A DNA stretch of 64,000 bases, taken from assembly GCA_028710415.1 (NCBI GenBank), contig JAQTUE010000003.1, forward strand, positions 124,001 to 188,000, read 5' to 3'. Below the pieces are notes generated by a model. It saw nothing but the letters and a program-made list of their open reading frames with translations. It was not told the DNA's origin and searched no databases. Source of the stretch: Paludibacter sp. (lineage in GTDB: Bacteria > Bacteroidota > Bacteroidia > Bacteroidales > Paludibacteraceae). Positions 17,210 through 25,307 of the stretch are shown piece after piece. Every line of letters starts with the position of its first letter. The stretch's first letter is position 1. The position numbers were made by a program, and so were the translations under genes.

Positions 17210-17790
17210 CGTTTCCACTCAAAACTTTCCATCATTCTGATGACATCTTCGCGAATATAATTCTCCATTGGAGCAATAGAATCTTTGTTTGGTACGTTGT
17301 TGAAGTATAAGGCTCCACGGAAAAAATTGCGTGTGCTGTCGGTTAATACAAACTGTACATAAGAGGCGGTATTTCCTTTTAAATCATAGAGTATGCCATG
17401 TACGTTTTTTTCGGTATGATCAAAGACCCTCTCGCTGATGCCATCGGCACGGACACTGTGTTTGTAAACGATTTTACGGGTGTCCTCCAGTAAATTAACC
17501 AGGTTTCCTTTTACAGGCTTATAGCTGCAATAAATGCTTGCATTCAGTGAGGGATAGTATAAATCAATCCAATACATTTCACCTTCAGCTTTGCGATTGA
17601 TTAACTTAGCATTTAGAGGTAATTCAAATCGGTATGGCAAATTGAGGGTGTCGATGGTCCTATACGCATGCGGGGGTAAATCGACCCTGAAATATCCGTA
17701 AGGCCGGGGAATTTCTGTTTTATTGCAGGAGCTGAACAGACTTGCAAATGCAAGGAGCAGTAGTATAGTTGTAGGACGAAACAATTTCAT
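17206..17790 (-). CDS. gldD: Gliding motility lipoprotein GldD
   Basis: 194 residues. The signal peptide ends in the lipobox LFSSC, giving Cys22 as the lipidated residue. The GldD signature follows at once (RPYGYFRVDLPPHAYRT), then a compact domain with GEMYWIDLYYPSLNASIYCS and the C-terminal FRGALYFNNVPNKDSIAP. GldD is needed for gliding in flavobacteria and is kept next to gldE, as here, also in non-gliding Bacteroidales with type IX secretion. It probably acts in the envelope with GldE. The stop codon overlaps the PPTase start. Confidence 0.93.
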   Translation of the reverse strand: MKLFRPTTILLLLAFASLFSSCNKTEIPRPYGYFRVDLPPHAYRTIDTLNLPYRFELPLNAKLINRKAEGEMYWIDLYYPSLNASIYCSYKPVKGNLVNLLEDTRKIVYKHSVRADGISERVFDHTEKNVHGILYDLKGNTASYVQFVLTDSTRNFFRGALYFNNVPNKDSIAPMENYIREDVIRMMESFEWKR

Positions 17791-17871
17791 TTACAAAAGT
17801 TTATAATTTACGATTTGCCATTTGTTTAAGAATGGAATTATTTATCAGTTTGTCATTTCAACAGGATGGCA

Positions 17872-19218
17872 TCAGGCATCCTCTTTGTCGAAATCATTTT
17901 TAATAAACAATTTTACTTTTTTTATTCTACGGTTGTCAACAGAGGTGATTTCAAAAACATAACGGCCATAATCAATCCGTTCGTTCTTTGCCGGAATGTC
18001 GCCTTTTAATTCAAGGATGAGTCCTGCCAGGGTTTCAACTTCATCGATAATCTTTATAAAATCTTCTTTTTCAATTTCTGCAATTTTAAAGAAATCATTG
18101 AGAAGAATTTTAGCTTCAAAAATAAAGGTGTGATTATCGATTTTAGTAAACAATTGTTCTTCATCATCATATTCATCGCTGATATCGCCTACAATTTCTT
18201 CCAGGATGTCCTCCAGGGTTATCAATCCGGAAGTACCGCCGTATTCATCAACCACCAGTGCCAAATGTATTTTATTTGACTGGAACTCACTCAGCAGATC
18301 ATCAATCATTTTAGTCTCAGGCACGAAATATGCCTGGCGTACCAGGCTTTGCCAACGGAAATTAGCAGGTTTGTCCAAATGAGGCAACAAATCCTTGCTG
18401 TACAGCAATCCTTTGATATTATCCCGGTTTTCGCTGTAGACCGGTATGCGCGAATAGCCTGATTTGATAATAATATCCAGCAATTGTTTGTAATTTGTTT
18501 TAATATCTGCCACCACCATGTCCAACCGGGATGTCATAATGTCCACCACCTGGATATTCCCGAATTTGATGATCCCTTCCAGAATTTCAGTGTCTTCGTC
18601 CTTGCTGTTTGAGGTAAGTTCCAGTGCATGCGACAATTCATCCATGGAAATATTTGAACGGGTATGTTTTGCAAGCTTGTTGTTGACTATTGACGTTGAG
18701 TTTACCAGCAGGCTTACAAACGGACTTACCAATTTGCCCAACGAGGTAATTAAAGGGCCGGTTTTCAAAGCTGTTTTCTTGGCAAACTGAGTTGCATACA
18801 CTTTGGGCATGATTTCTCCAAAGAGTAATATTAAAAAAGTAATAAAGATGGCCTGGAAAATAAACCCAAGTATCGGTGCTGCCTCAAAATTCAGAATGGA
18901 AGTCGTAAAATGGGTAAGCAGCAGAATGACAGCAACATTCACAAAATTGCTGCCAATCAGAATAGTTGCCAGCAGGCGTTGAGGGGTTTGCAGCAACCGC
19001 AGGATGTCCTTGTCGGTTTTTCGCTCACTTTCTTCCATTTCATTTATAGTCTGGGGGTCAAGTGAAAAGAATGCAACTTCGGCAGCCGAGATTAGTGCCG
19101 AAAGTCCGAGGAGCAGAAGGCTGACAGTCAAAGATATGATGGCCGATAGTAAGTCGGTAGTAGATAAAGAGTGAACCGTAATGCCCCCGAAGGTAGAATA
19201 TAAAGCGTCCGTTTCCAA
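17872..19218 (-). CDS. gldE: Gliding motility-associated protein GldE (CNNM/CBS/CorC type)
   Basis: 448 residues. The N-terminal DUF21/CNNM membrane domain has about four hydrophobic helices (from SLTVSLLLLGLSALISAAEV; the ...FGEIMPKVYATQFA motif near residue 160). A CBS pair occupies about residues 215-340 (VDIMTSRLDMVVADI, HLALVVDEYGGTSGLITLED, EEIVGDISDEYDDE), and a CorC/HlyC C-terminal domain follows. It is an inner-membrane protein. The family is linked to divalent-ion transport and, through the gldD neighbour, to gliding/type IX secretion. A minus-strand TACTTTTG at 19267-19274 could be its -7 element. Confidence 0.93.
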   Translation of the reverse strand: METDALYSTFGGITVHSLSTTDLLSAIISLTVSLLLLGLSALISAAEVAFFSLDPQTINEMEESERKTDKDILRLLQTPQRLLATILIGSNFVNVAVILLLTHFTTSILNFEAAPILGFIFQAIFITFLILLFGEIMPKVYATQFAKKTALKTGPLITSLGKLVSPFVSLLVNSTSIVNNKLAKHTRSNISMDELSHALELTSNSKDEDTEILEGIIKFGNIQVVDIMTSRLDMVVADIKTNYKQLLDIIIKSGYSRIPVYSENRDNIKGLLYSKDLLPHLDKPANFRWQSLVRQAYFVPETKMIDDLLSEFQSNKIHLALVVDEYGGTSGLITLEDILEEIVGDISDEYDDEEQLFTKIDNHTFIFEAKILLNDFFKIAEIEKEDFIKIIDEVETLAGLILELKGDIPAKNERIDYGRYVFEITSVDNRRIKKVKLFIKNDFDKEDA

Positions 19219-19398
19219 TGAAATACGTATTAATGAATAATTCGCAGAGATTCAATTCCGCTTCTGCAAAAGTAGTTATTTTTTTCGAGATGTTATAAAG
19301 GTCCCCGGATCAAGAATTCTCAGGCAATGAAATGGCCAACGGATAATTAGTTTTATTCTTCGCATGATCTCATCAACCCATGATCCCTTTCATTCCAT

Positions 19399-19776
19399 TT
19401 ATTTGACAGAAACGATTTTATCTACCACAAATTTATTTACTCCTCTCCAGGGTAGTGTACCCAGGTATTCTTTATAATGTAATTCAACCTGTTTGCCACT
19501 GCATCGCATCAATGAATCGGCAACAACTTTATCTTCCACTGAAAATGGAAATTCATACGACTGGATGGTTCCGCTGGTTTGTGACCGAAAGCCCGATTGA
19601 ATCATTTTACCCTCATAAGTCTTGAAAATATAGCCTTTATGCACAAAATAATTCAACTCACCGGCTTTAACTCCCTCGCCAAACACAAAATAAAATTTGA
19701 AAATAATAAATAGTGCGAACACAATAACACTTACAAGTGTTGCAATAGTGAGGCTCTTTTTAATTTTTGGATTCAT
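19399..19776 (-). CDS. Conserved Bacteroidetes protein with one N-terminal membrane helix
   Basis: 125 residues: a short basic start, one helix (LTIATLVSVIVFALFIIFKF), and an extracytoplasmic domain with GELNYFVHKGYIFKTYEGKM, FPFSVEDKVVADSL and VELHYKEYLGTLPWRG. Similar proteins are common in Bacteroidales, often next to gldE, and some carry a doubtful 6-phosphogluconate dehydrogenase label that nothing here supports. CAAATGTA at 19804-19811 is a minus-strand TACATTTG and may be its -7 element. Function unknown. Confidence 0.8.
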   Translation of the reverse strand: MNPKIKKSLTIATLVSVIVFALFIIFKFYFVFGEGVKAGELNYFVHKGYIFKTYEGKMIQSGFRSQTSGTIQSYEFPFSVEDKVVADSLMRCSGKQVELHYKEYLGTLPWRGVNKFVVDKIVSVK

Positions 19777-19961
19777 GTTTTCAATTATTAATAGATAATG
19801 TTACAAATGTAAGTCATTTTTTCGATTTCTTTAAAATTTAATCGGAAAATAAACGATCAATTAGTTAATTTTGGCTATCTTTACCAAGTCTTCGGACCGT
19901 TGTGGAATCAACTTAAAAAACATTCAATATTGAGTTGTAAATCGATAAATAATAAACTATT

Positions 19962-21065
19962 ATGGAAGACAAATTGGTTACCCTCGCAATTCGCACTTTT
20001 AAAAGGGCACAAATGATTAAAACCGTTTTGGAAGAAAATGGTATTGAGACTGTTATTCACAACCTGAATCTGGATCAACCGGAAATGTCAGTAGGAGTAA
20101 GGGTTCGTATCAAAGAGAGCGATTTACCCAGAGCCTTGAAAATTGTGGAAGAAATGGAAAGTGCATGGGAACATGAGCCTGCTACCGGAAGTACCTCCAC
20201 ACAAAAAGTGCTAATCCCAATTGATTTCTCTGACCAGGTACCTAAAGCTACAGATTTTGGATTCCACTTTGCAGATTTGCTTGCAGCGGAAGTAATCTAT
20301 CTGTATGTTTATTTTAGCCCCGCATTTACCATATCGTCCAATAATGATATGAGTACGTACAGTATTAGTGACAGTGAGTTGCTTAAAAAGATCCTGAGTA
20401 CTGCCAATGCCGAAATCGAAATCATGACTAAGCGTATTCACGACAGGATTGCTAACGGAGAACTGCCAAATATCCCATTCAGTTTTGAAATGAAAGAAGG
20501 AGTACCCGAAGATCAGATACAGGACTATTGTAAAAAACATAAGCCCGCCCTGGTAGTTATGGGAACACATGGACGTAAACTGACCAACGAACTGGTGGGA
20601 AGTGTTACCGCTGAAGTTATGGAAGCATGTGTTTCGCCTGTGTTTGCAGTGCCAACCTTAATGACCATGCAATCGCCTGATGATATTAAAAGGGTTGCTT
20701 TCCTCACAAACTTCGATCAGAAAGATCTCATATCCGTTGATCGTGCAATTTCATTATTTGGACCTGAGAATATTGAACTCTACTTTATTCATGCCTCCGA
20801 TAAAAATGTTGCCTGGAATGAAGTAATGCTTGCCGGTATTAAATCCTATTTTGCAAACCATTATCCTCAGCTGGTTGCCAATTATGATTTGTTGAATGCA
20901 AACGATACCCCTGAATTCCTGAATAATTATATGACAAACCACCAGATTAATGTGCTGGCATTTAATTCTCACCGCCGGAATTTATTTGCAAGGCTATTTA
21001 ACCCTGGATTGGCCTACAAAATGGTTCTTCATTCAGATATCCCATTGTTTGTTACCCACGTATAA
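19962..21065 (+). CDS. DUF2007-tandem universal stress protein
   Basis: 367 residues, cytoplasmic. Residues 1-68 are a DUF2007-type putative signalling domain (LAIRTFKRAQMIKTVLEENG, VRVRIKESDLPRALKIVEEM). Two UspA-like domains follow. The first (about 80-217) starts KVLIPIDFSDQVPKATDFG and ends in the nucleotide-type motif VVMGTHGRKLTNELVGSVTA. The second (about 228-367) is more diverged and lacks a clear G-2x-G-9x-G motif (its equivalent is FNSHRRNLFARLFNPG). The DUF2007 plus double-Usp fusion suggests a stress sensor or regulator. Single gene with its own strong terminator. Confidence 0.88.
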   Translation: MEDKLVTLAIRTFKRAQMIKTVLEENGIETVIHNLNLDQPEMSVGVRVRIKESDLPRALKIVEEMESAWEHEPATGSTSTQKVLIPIDFSDQVPKATDFGFHFADLLAAEVIYLYVYFSPAFTISSNNDMSTYSISDSELLKKILSTANAEIEIMTKRIHDRIANGELPNIPFSFEMKEGVPEDQIQDYCKKHKPALVVMGTHGRKLTNELVGSVTAEVMEACVSPVFAVPTLMTMQSPDDIKRVAFLTNFDQKDLISVDRAISLFGPENIELYFIHASDKNVAWNEVMLAGIKSYFANHYPQLVANYDLLNANDTPEFLNNYMTNHQINVLAFNSHRRNLFARLFNPGLAYKMVLHSDIPLFVTHV

Positions 21066-21098
21066 AAAAAAGACCCGATCGATCGGGTCTTTTTTTTA
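21064..21098 (+). terminator. Terminator of the universal stress protein gene
   Basis: AAAAGACCCGATCGATCGGGTCTTTT is a perfect palindrome (stem at 21071-21090) followed by a run of Ts and preceded by As. Confidence 0.9.
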
Positions 21099-21192
21099 TA
21101 CCATACATGTTGAGTAATTGACACTGGTATATATTGCATTTTAAATTTAAAAGTATGTTGTTTGGAAAGATTCAACTACTTTCTATTTTTAT

Positions 21193-21604
21193 AAATGATT
21201 ATCGGCTTTTGCACCCAACTTTCAGTTATTTCTTAATTTACCTCTGAATTGACAGTTATAATCTATTATGAAGCTCCAAATTACACCGTAGGTGTAACCT
21301 TTGAGTAACCCCCAGTGAAGCCTGCGGAACTGGGGGAAAATAAAATAGAAACTACCCAACTCCAGAGGAGTTGACCAAAAGAGAAAGTACTTAAACACTT
21401 GGTTCTGTTGGAGAACTCCTACAGAGTTCTGTCTTTGATTTCATTCATTACCCCCCAGTTTCGCAGGCTCAACTGGGGGGTATGTACAGAATACTCCTAC
21501 GGAGTAATTATCGATAGAATGGTTATTTCAATAAAAATCCAAAGAACAGATCATTACTAAAGGATAAAAAAACAAACTATGGGTGCAAAAGTCGATAGTC
21601 ATTT
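21193..21604. mobile_element. Fold-back, MITE-like element (412 bp) without coding capacity
   Basis: 25-bp terminal inverted repeats (21193-21217 and 21580-21604) match at 23 of 25 positions. Both ends are directly flanked by TTTTAT (21187-21192 and 21605-21610), a possible 6-bp target duplication, though in AT-rich DNA. The whole element is an imperfect inverted repeat about its centre near 21395: a CCCCCAGT...ACTGGGGG hairpin at 21309-21336 recurs reversed at 21451-21480, and small palindromes at 21281-21297, 21358-21372, 21414-21428 and 21492-21506 are placed symmetrically. No open frame encodes a transposase, so it would depend on one elsewhere. Confidence 0.7.
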
Positions 21605-21779
21605 TTTTATATTATCCTTTTATTTTATTGTCCCCAAAACTACTCATCCCAACTGACAGATTCAACTGGTGAAAATCTTAACTGAATTCTGAAAATAGAA
21701 GAAAAACTGACCGAAATTGCAGCACTTTTTCAAAAACGGATGCTCTGAATTCTGTCTTTATTTGTTCTTTACCTGTTCG

Positions 21780-21857
21780 GGGTTCAGTTAGGGTTCAGTT
21801 AGGGTTCAGTGAGGGTAAGGATAGGTAAACCTCATTGAACCCTCACTGAACCCCCTC
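21780..21857. repeat. Intergenic 11-nt-period repeat, copy B
   Basis: GGGTTCAGTTA twice exactly (21780-21790, 21791-21801), then GGGTTCAGTGA and GGGTAAGGATA, then inverted units. GGTTCAGTGAGGG (21803-21815) pairs exactly with CCCTCACTGAACC (21840-21852). The turn region AAGGATAGGTAAACC matches copy A. Confidence 0.75.
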
Positions 21858-21937
21858 TCAACTCCCTTTGAAAGGTCTCTCAACAAAGAATGGATTGAGT
21901 TCAAATTCAAAATAACCGCCAAATGCATAAAATGCAA

Positions 21938-21975
21938 AACCCGAATCAAAATCAGATGTAATTTTGATTCGGGTT
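21938..21975. repeat. Perfect 15-bp hairpin
   Basis: AACCCGAATCAAAAT (21938-21952), loop CAGATGTA, and the exact complement 21961-21975. No gene ends nearby on either strand, so it is not an obvious terminator of a known gene. Confidence 0.7.
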
Positions 21976-22303
21976 AAACATCGGGTTCAATTCCACATAA
22001 AGTTTTTCAGCCGTCTGAGACATATGTCATGGTTTCGTTCCTTATTTTGGTAAAATAGAATTAGTAAGAGTATTAGAAATAATACATTCATTTAATCCGT
22101 CTGTTTTTGCTTCAATTAACAGTCTAAATTCATTTTAAATAATTACATTTGTGTGTGGAAGTAACCAACCCGTATTTAATAAAACTCATTCCCGGTATTC
22201 AAGGATTTTAGAATGCTTTTTAATAAATAGTCGTTTCAATTTAATACTTTTGTCTGACAGCATTCTCAAAATCCAATCAGAACGAAATTTCACATCAATA
22301 CTT

Positions 22304-24535
22304 ATGAAAAGAAATCTCATATTCGTTTTTCTACTTACCTTCTATAGCTTAAATTCAAACGCTGACAACCAATTGGTACAACAATTAAAGGACAGGATCA
22401 TTGAATTAAACCGCACTCCTTTTTTTCAAACAAACGACCATTATAATTTAGCTTCAGTGATTTCGAATAAAGGGAATACAACTGACCTAAGCTTGCGTGA
22501 ATTATACTGGAATACATTCCAACAGAATTCCGATCTGGACAAATTTATTAAAACCCAACAACCTGATGGTTCCTGGTTGGATATTGATTACACAGACTCT
22601 GCACGCAGCAGCTGGGGTCCTACCAACCATGTTTCTCGCATATTGTACTTAAGCAGAGCCTATATCACCCCAAATTCAAAATTCTATCAACAGAAATACG
22701 TTTCGGAAGTCATTCATCGTGGATTAAATTATTGGTTTACTGTCAAACCGGTTTGTCCAAACTGGTGGTATAACCAGATCGGAGTACCACGATTTATGGG
22801 GTTGATTTTCATATTTATTGAAAATGAATTAACTCAAAAAGAAAAAACCAAAGCTGTTACAGTAATGAATAATTCCGGTTTTAGAATGACCGGACAAAAC
22901 AAAGTCTGGTTGGCCGGAAATGTCATGTTGAAAGCTTTGTTGATCAATGACGAAAAACTGGCTCTCAGGGCACGTGATTCGATCGCTTCCGAAATATTTG
23001 TCACCTCAAAGGAAGGTATTCAGGCAGATTATAGTTTTCACCAGCACGGTCCGCAACAACAATTTGGGAACTACGGACTGGCATTTATATCCAGCATGGC
23101 CTATTACACCAATGTTTTTGGAGGATCATCACTTGCATTCTCACCGGATCAAATGGGCATATTGCGGAATTATATTTTAGATGGTGAAAACTGGATTGTC
23201 TGGAAGGGTGCGATGGATGTCAGTGCCTGTAACCGCCAGATGTTTAAACAGGCCCAGGTGGGAAAGGCTATGGCACTTTGTGTTGCGGTAAGCCAGTTTA
23301 AACAGGTAGACACGGTTTATGCAGAAAAATACAATGATTTTTTGAAACGTAATCTGAAACCTGAAGGCCTGATTGAAAACCCAATGGCAAAGCATTTCTG
23401 GAGATCAGACTTAACTGTTTTTCGTGGTAGTAGAAGCTATGTATCTGTCAGAGCCTGTTCCCCCAGGGTAAAAGGAACTGAATTTACAAATAATGAAAAT
23501 AAGAAAGGTCATTTTATATCGGATGGTTGTACTATATTCATGAGAAATGGGGATGAATACAAGGATATATTTCCTGTCTGGGACTGGAATAAATTGCCCG
23601 GAGTCACTGCACCACTTATTGATCCGGTTAAAGCTAATACCAAAGATGATGATTGCCATAATCCAAATCCTTTTGTGGGTGGATTAGCTCATACCGGCAA
23701 TGGACTATCCACTTTCCACTTGAACCGTAATGGAATAGATGCTAAGAAATCATGGTTTTATTTGAACAGTGTTTTCGTTTGTCTGGGAACAGATATAAAA
23801 GCAAATAAAGGAAAAGAAATTGTTACCGCTGTAAACCAATGCAATCAGAAAGGGAAAGCGATAATAACCTTCCGTGAAAGTAAGGCAATTTCGGTAACTG
23901 ATACCTTGATTTATTCCACTTCGGTTCAATCAGTGTGGCATGATTCAATTGGTTATTATTTTCCGGAACAATCAGCCATATCGCTTTCTGTCAACAAACA
24001 AAACGGCACCTGGCATGATATTGCAGATCCATATTCTACTGATTTAATTTCGGGAAATGTTTTTAAGCTATGGATCGATCATGGGGTTGATGCTAAAATC
24101 CCTGCCTATGAGTATCTTGTACTACCATCCGTTTCCTCAAAACAACTAACTGATTACATTAAAAATCCGAATGTTGTTATCCTTGCTAACAGTAAAACGA
24201 TTCAGGCAGTAAAGCTGAAAGATAATACATTGTTTCAATTTGTTTTTCATAAACCGGCACGAATAAATACTTATTCTGATACTGAATTTATTGAAACAGA
24301 AACACCGGGTTTGATAATGATAGAAAGAAACGGGACAACCAACCTGACCATCACAGTTGTCGATCCAACTCAACTACAGAAGACATTTAAATTAATGGTG
24401 AGTGGAAGATATGTGTCAAAATACGCAACATATAATCGTGTAAAAAACCAGACTGAACTTGTCATTCCATTGCCACAGGAAGTTTATGCCGGAAGTGCGG
24501 TGACTGTGGAGTTGAAACAAAAGATTCAAAAATAG
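22304..24535 (+). CDS. Polysaccharide lyase family 8 (hyaluronate/chondroitin/xanthan/alginate lyase type)
   Basis: 743 residues from the ATG at 22304, which starts a clear signal peptide (MKRNLIFVFLLTFYSLNSNA). The N-terminal (alpha/alpha) toroid of PL8 holds NWWYNQIGVPR (153-163), the likely catalytic Asn in GQNKVWLAGN (near 198-206), His248 in FHQHG and Tyr257 in FGNYG, in the order expected of the Asn-His-Tyr set. The supersandwich and C-terminal beta domains follow (from about 350), with no sorting domain at the end. It cleaves uronic-acid-containing polymers by beta-elimination; the substrate cannot be read. It stands alone, about 7 kb before the pectin locus and without a SusCD pair of its own. 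Confidence 0.88.
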   Translation: MKRNLIFVFLLTFYSLNSNADNQLVQQLKDRIIELNRTPFFQTNDHYNLASVISNKGNTTDLSLRELYWNTFQQNSDLDKFIKTQQPDGSWLDIDYTDSARSSWGPTNHVSRILYLSRAYITPNSKFYQQKYVSEVIHRGLNYWFTVKPVCPNWWYNQIGVPRFMGLIFIFIENELTQKEKTKAVTVMNNSGFRMTGQNKVWLAGNVMLKALLINDEKLALRARDSIASEIFVTSKEGIQADYSFHQHGPQQQFGNYGLAFISSMAYYTNVFGGSSLAFSPDQMGILRNYILDGENWIVWKGAMDVSACNRQMFKQAQVGKAMALCVAVSQFKQVDTVYAEKYNDFLKRNLKPEGLIENPMAKHFWRSDLTVFRGSRSYVSVRACSPRVKGTEFTNNENKKGHFISDGCTIFMRNGDEYKDIFPVWDWNKLPGVTAPLIDPVKANTKDDDCHNPNPFVGGLAHTGNGLSTFHLNRNGIDAKKSWFYLNSVFVCLGTDIKANKGKEIVTAVNQCNQKGKAIITFRESKAISVTDTLIYSTSVQSVWHDSIGYYFPEQSAISLSVNKQNGTWHDIADPYSTDLISGNVFKLWIDHGVDAKIPAYEYLVLPSVSSKQLTDYIKNPNVVILANSKTIQAVKLKDNTLFQFVFHKPARINTYSDTEFIETETPGLIMIERNGTTNLTITVVDPTQLQKTFKLMVSGRYVSKYATYNRVKNQTELVIPLPQEVYAGSAVTVELKQKIQK

Positions 24536-24565
24536 GATTTAAACTGGTCTAAAAGTTTATCATGC

Positions 24566-25288
24566 CTACAAACCGCTTGCCAGAATATCGGCAATGTGTA
24601 TACCTTTGATGGGAAGTTTGTTTTTTTTGCAGTATGCATTGATATTCATTAGGCAGGATGCTTCGGTACTGATGATATAATCAACCCCGGTAGCCAATGC
24701 ATTCAGTACTTTTTTCTCAACCATTGCTGTAGATATTGCATTGTTCTTTACTGCAAATGTACCTCCAAAACCACAACAGGTTTCACTTTCTTCCATCTCT
24801 ACAAGTTCCAGCCCTTCCACATGGGATAGTAAAATCCTTGGCTCATCTTTAATACCATACTCGCGCAAGGCAGAACAGGAATCATGGAAAGTTACTTTGT
24901 GAGGAAATATGGCACCCAGATCTACAACCTTTAGCACATTTACAAGAAAATCGGTTAATTCATAGATGGTGTTTTTCATCTGTGCATGACGTTCCAACAG
25001 ATCAGGACGTTCAGCCAGGACTTTGTGATAATGATGAATGATAAAGCTGGAACAGGAACCGGAAGGTGAAACAATGGGCATATCCGGATTGAAATCAGTC
25101 AGAAATTTCTCTGCCAGGCTTGCTGTTTCTTTCCAATAGCCACTATTGAAGGCAGGTTGGCCACAACAGGTTTGTTTGGGGTTATAATGGACCGTGCAGC
25201 CTGCTTTTTCAAGTATTTTGACTGTATTGAATCCTGTTTGGGGATAAAGTTGATCTATGTAGCAAGGAATGAAAAGTTGAATATCCAT
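24566..25288 (-). CDS. LutA/LldE-like cysteine-rich (CCG domain) protein
   Basis: 240 residues. Two CCG-type cysteine motifs are visible: FIPCYIDQLYPQTG with NPKQTCCGQPAFNSGYW, and FHDSCSALREYG with EMEESETCCGFGGTFAVK. These bind a special iron-sulphur cluster in subunits of lactate-oxidising (LutABC) and heterodisulfide reductase-type complexes. The length and motif spacing fit LutA. LutB and LutC should normally follow but are absent; the neighbour is a secreted endonuclease-family gene. Electron-transfer role in lactate or glycolate oxidation inferred from family. Confidence 0.87.
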   Translation of the reverse strand: MDIQLFIPCYIDQLYPQTGFNTVKILEKAGCTVHYNPKQTCCGQPAFNSGYWKETASLAEKFLTDFNPDMPIVSPSGSCSSFIIHHYHKVLAERPDLLERHAQMKNTIYELTDFLVNVLKVVDLGAIFPHKVTFHDSCSALREYGIKDEPRILLSHVEGLELVEMEESETCCGFGGTFAVKNNAISTAMVEKKVLNALATGVDYIISTEASCLMNINAYCKKNKLPIKGIHIADILASGL

Positions 25289-25307
25289 ATTTTATAATTG
25301 AAATTAT

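Larger units (their letters stand above)
21605..22303. other. Gene-free stretch before the PL8 gene
   Basis: About 700 bases that hold the 11-nt repeat copy B, a 15-bp hairpin at 21938-21975, and the motif CCGCCAAATGCAT at 21916-21928. An in-frame upstream extension of the PL8 gene to 22151 lacks a signal peptide at its start and is judged untranslated. TACTTTTG at 22245-22252 and TACATTTG at 22144-22151 are possible -7 elements without good -33 partners. Confidence 0.55.

Noticed and set aside
19399-19776. 6-phosphogluconate dehydrogenase, a label used for similar small proteins
   Set aside because: 125 residues with one membrane helix and no nucleotide-binding motif; cannot be that enzyme.
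22151-22303. 51-codon N-terminal extension of the PL8 protein
   Set aside because: The ATG at 22304 opens a standard signal peptide, which the extension would bury; a possible -7 element at 22245 also lies within it.
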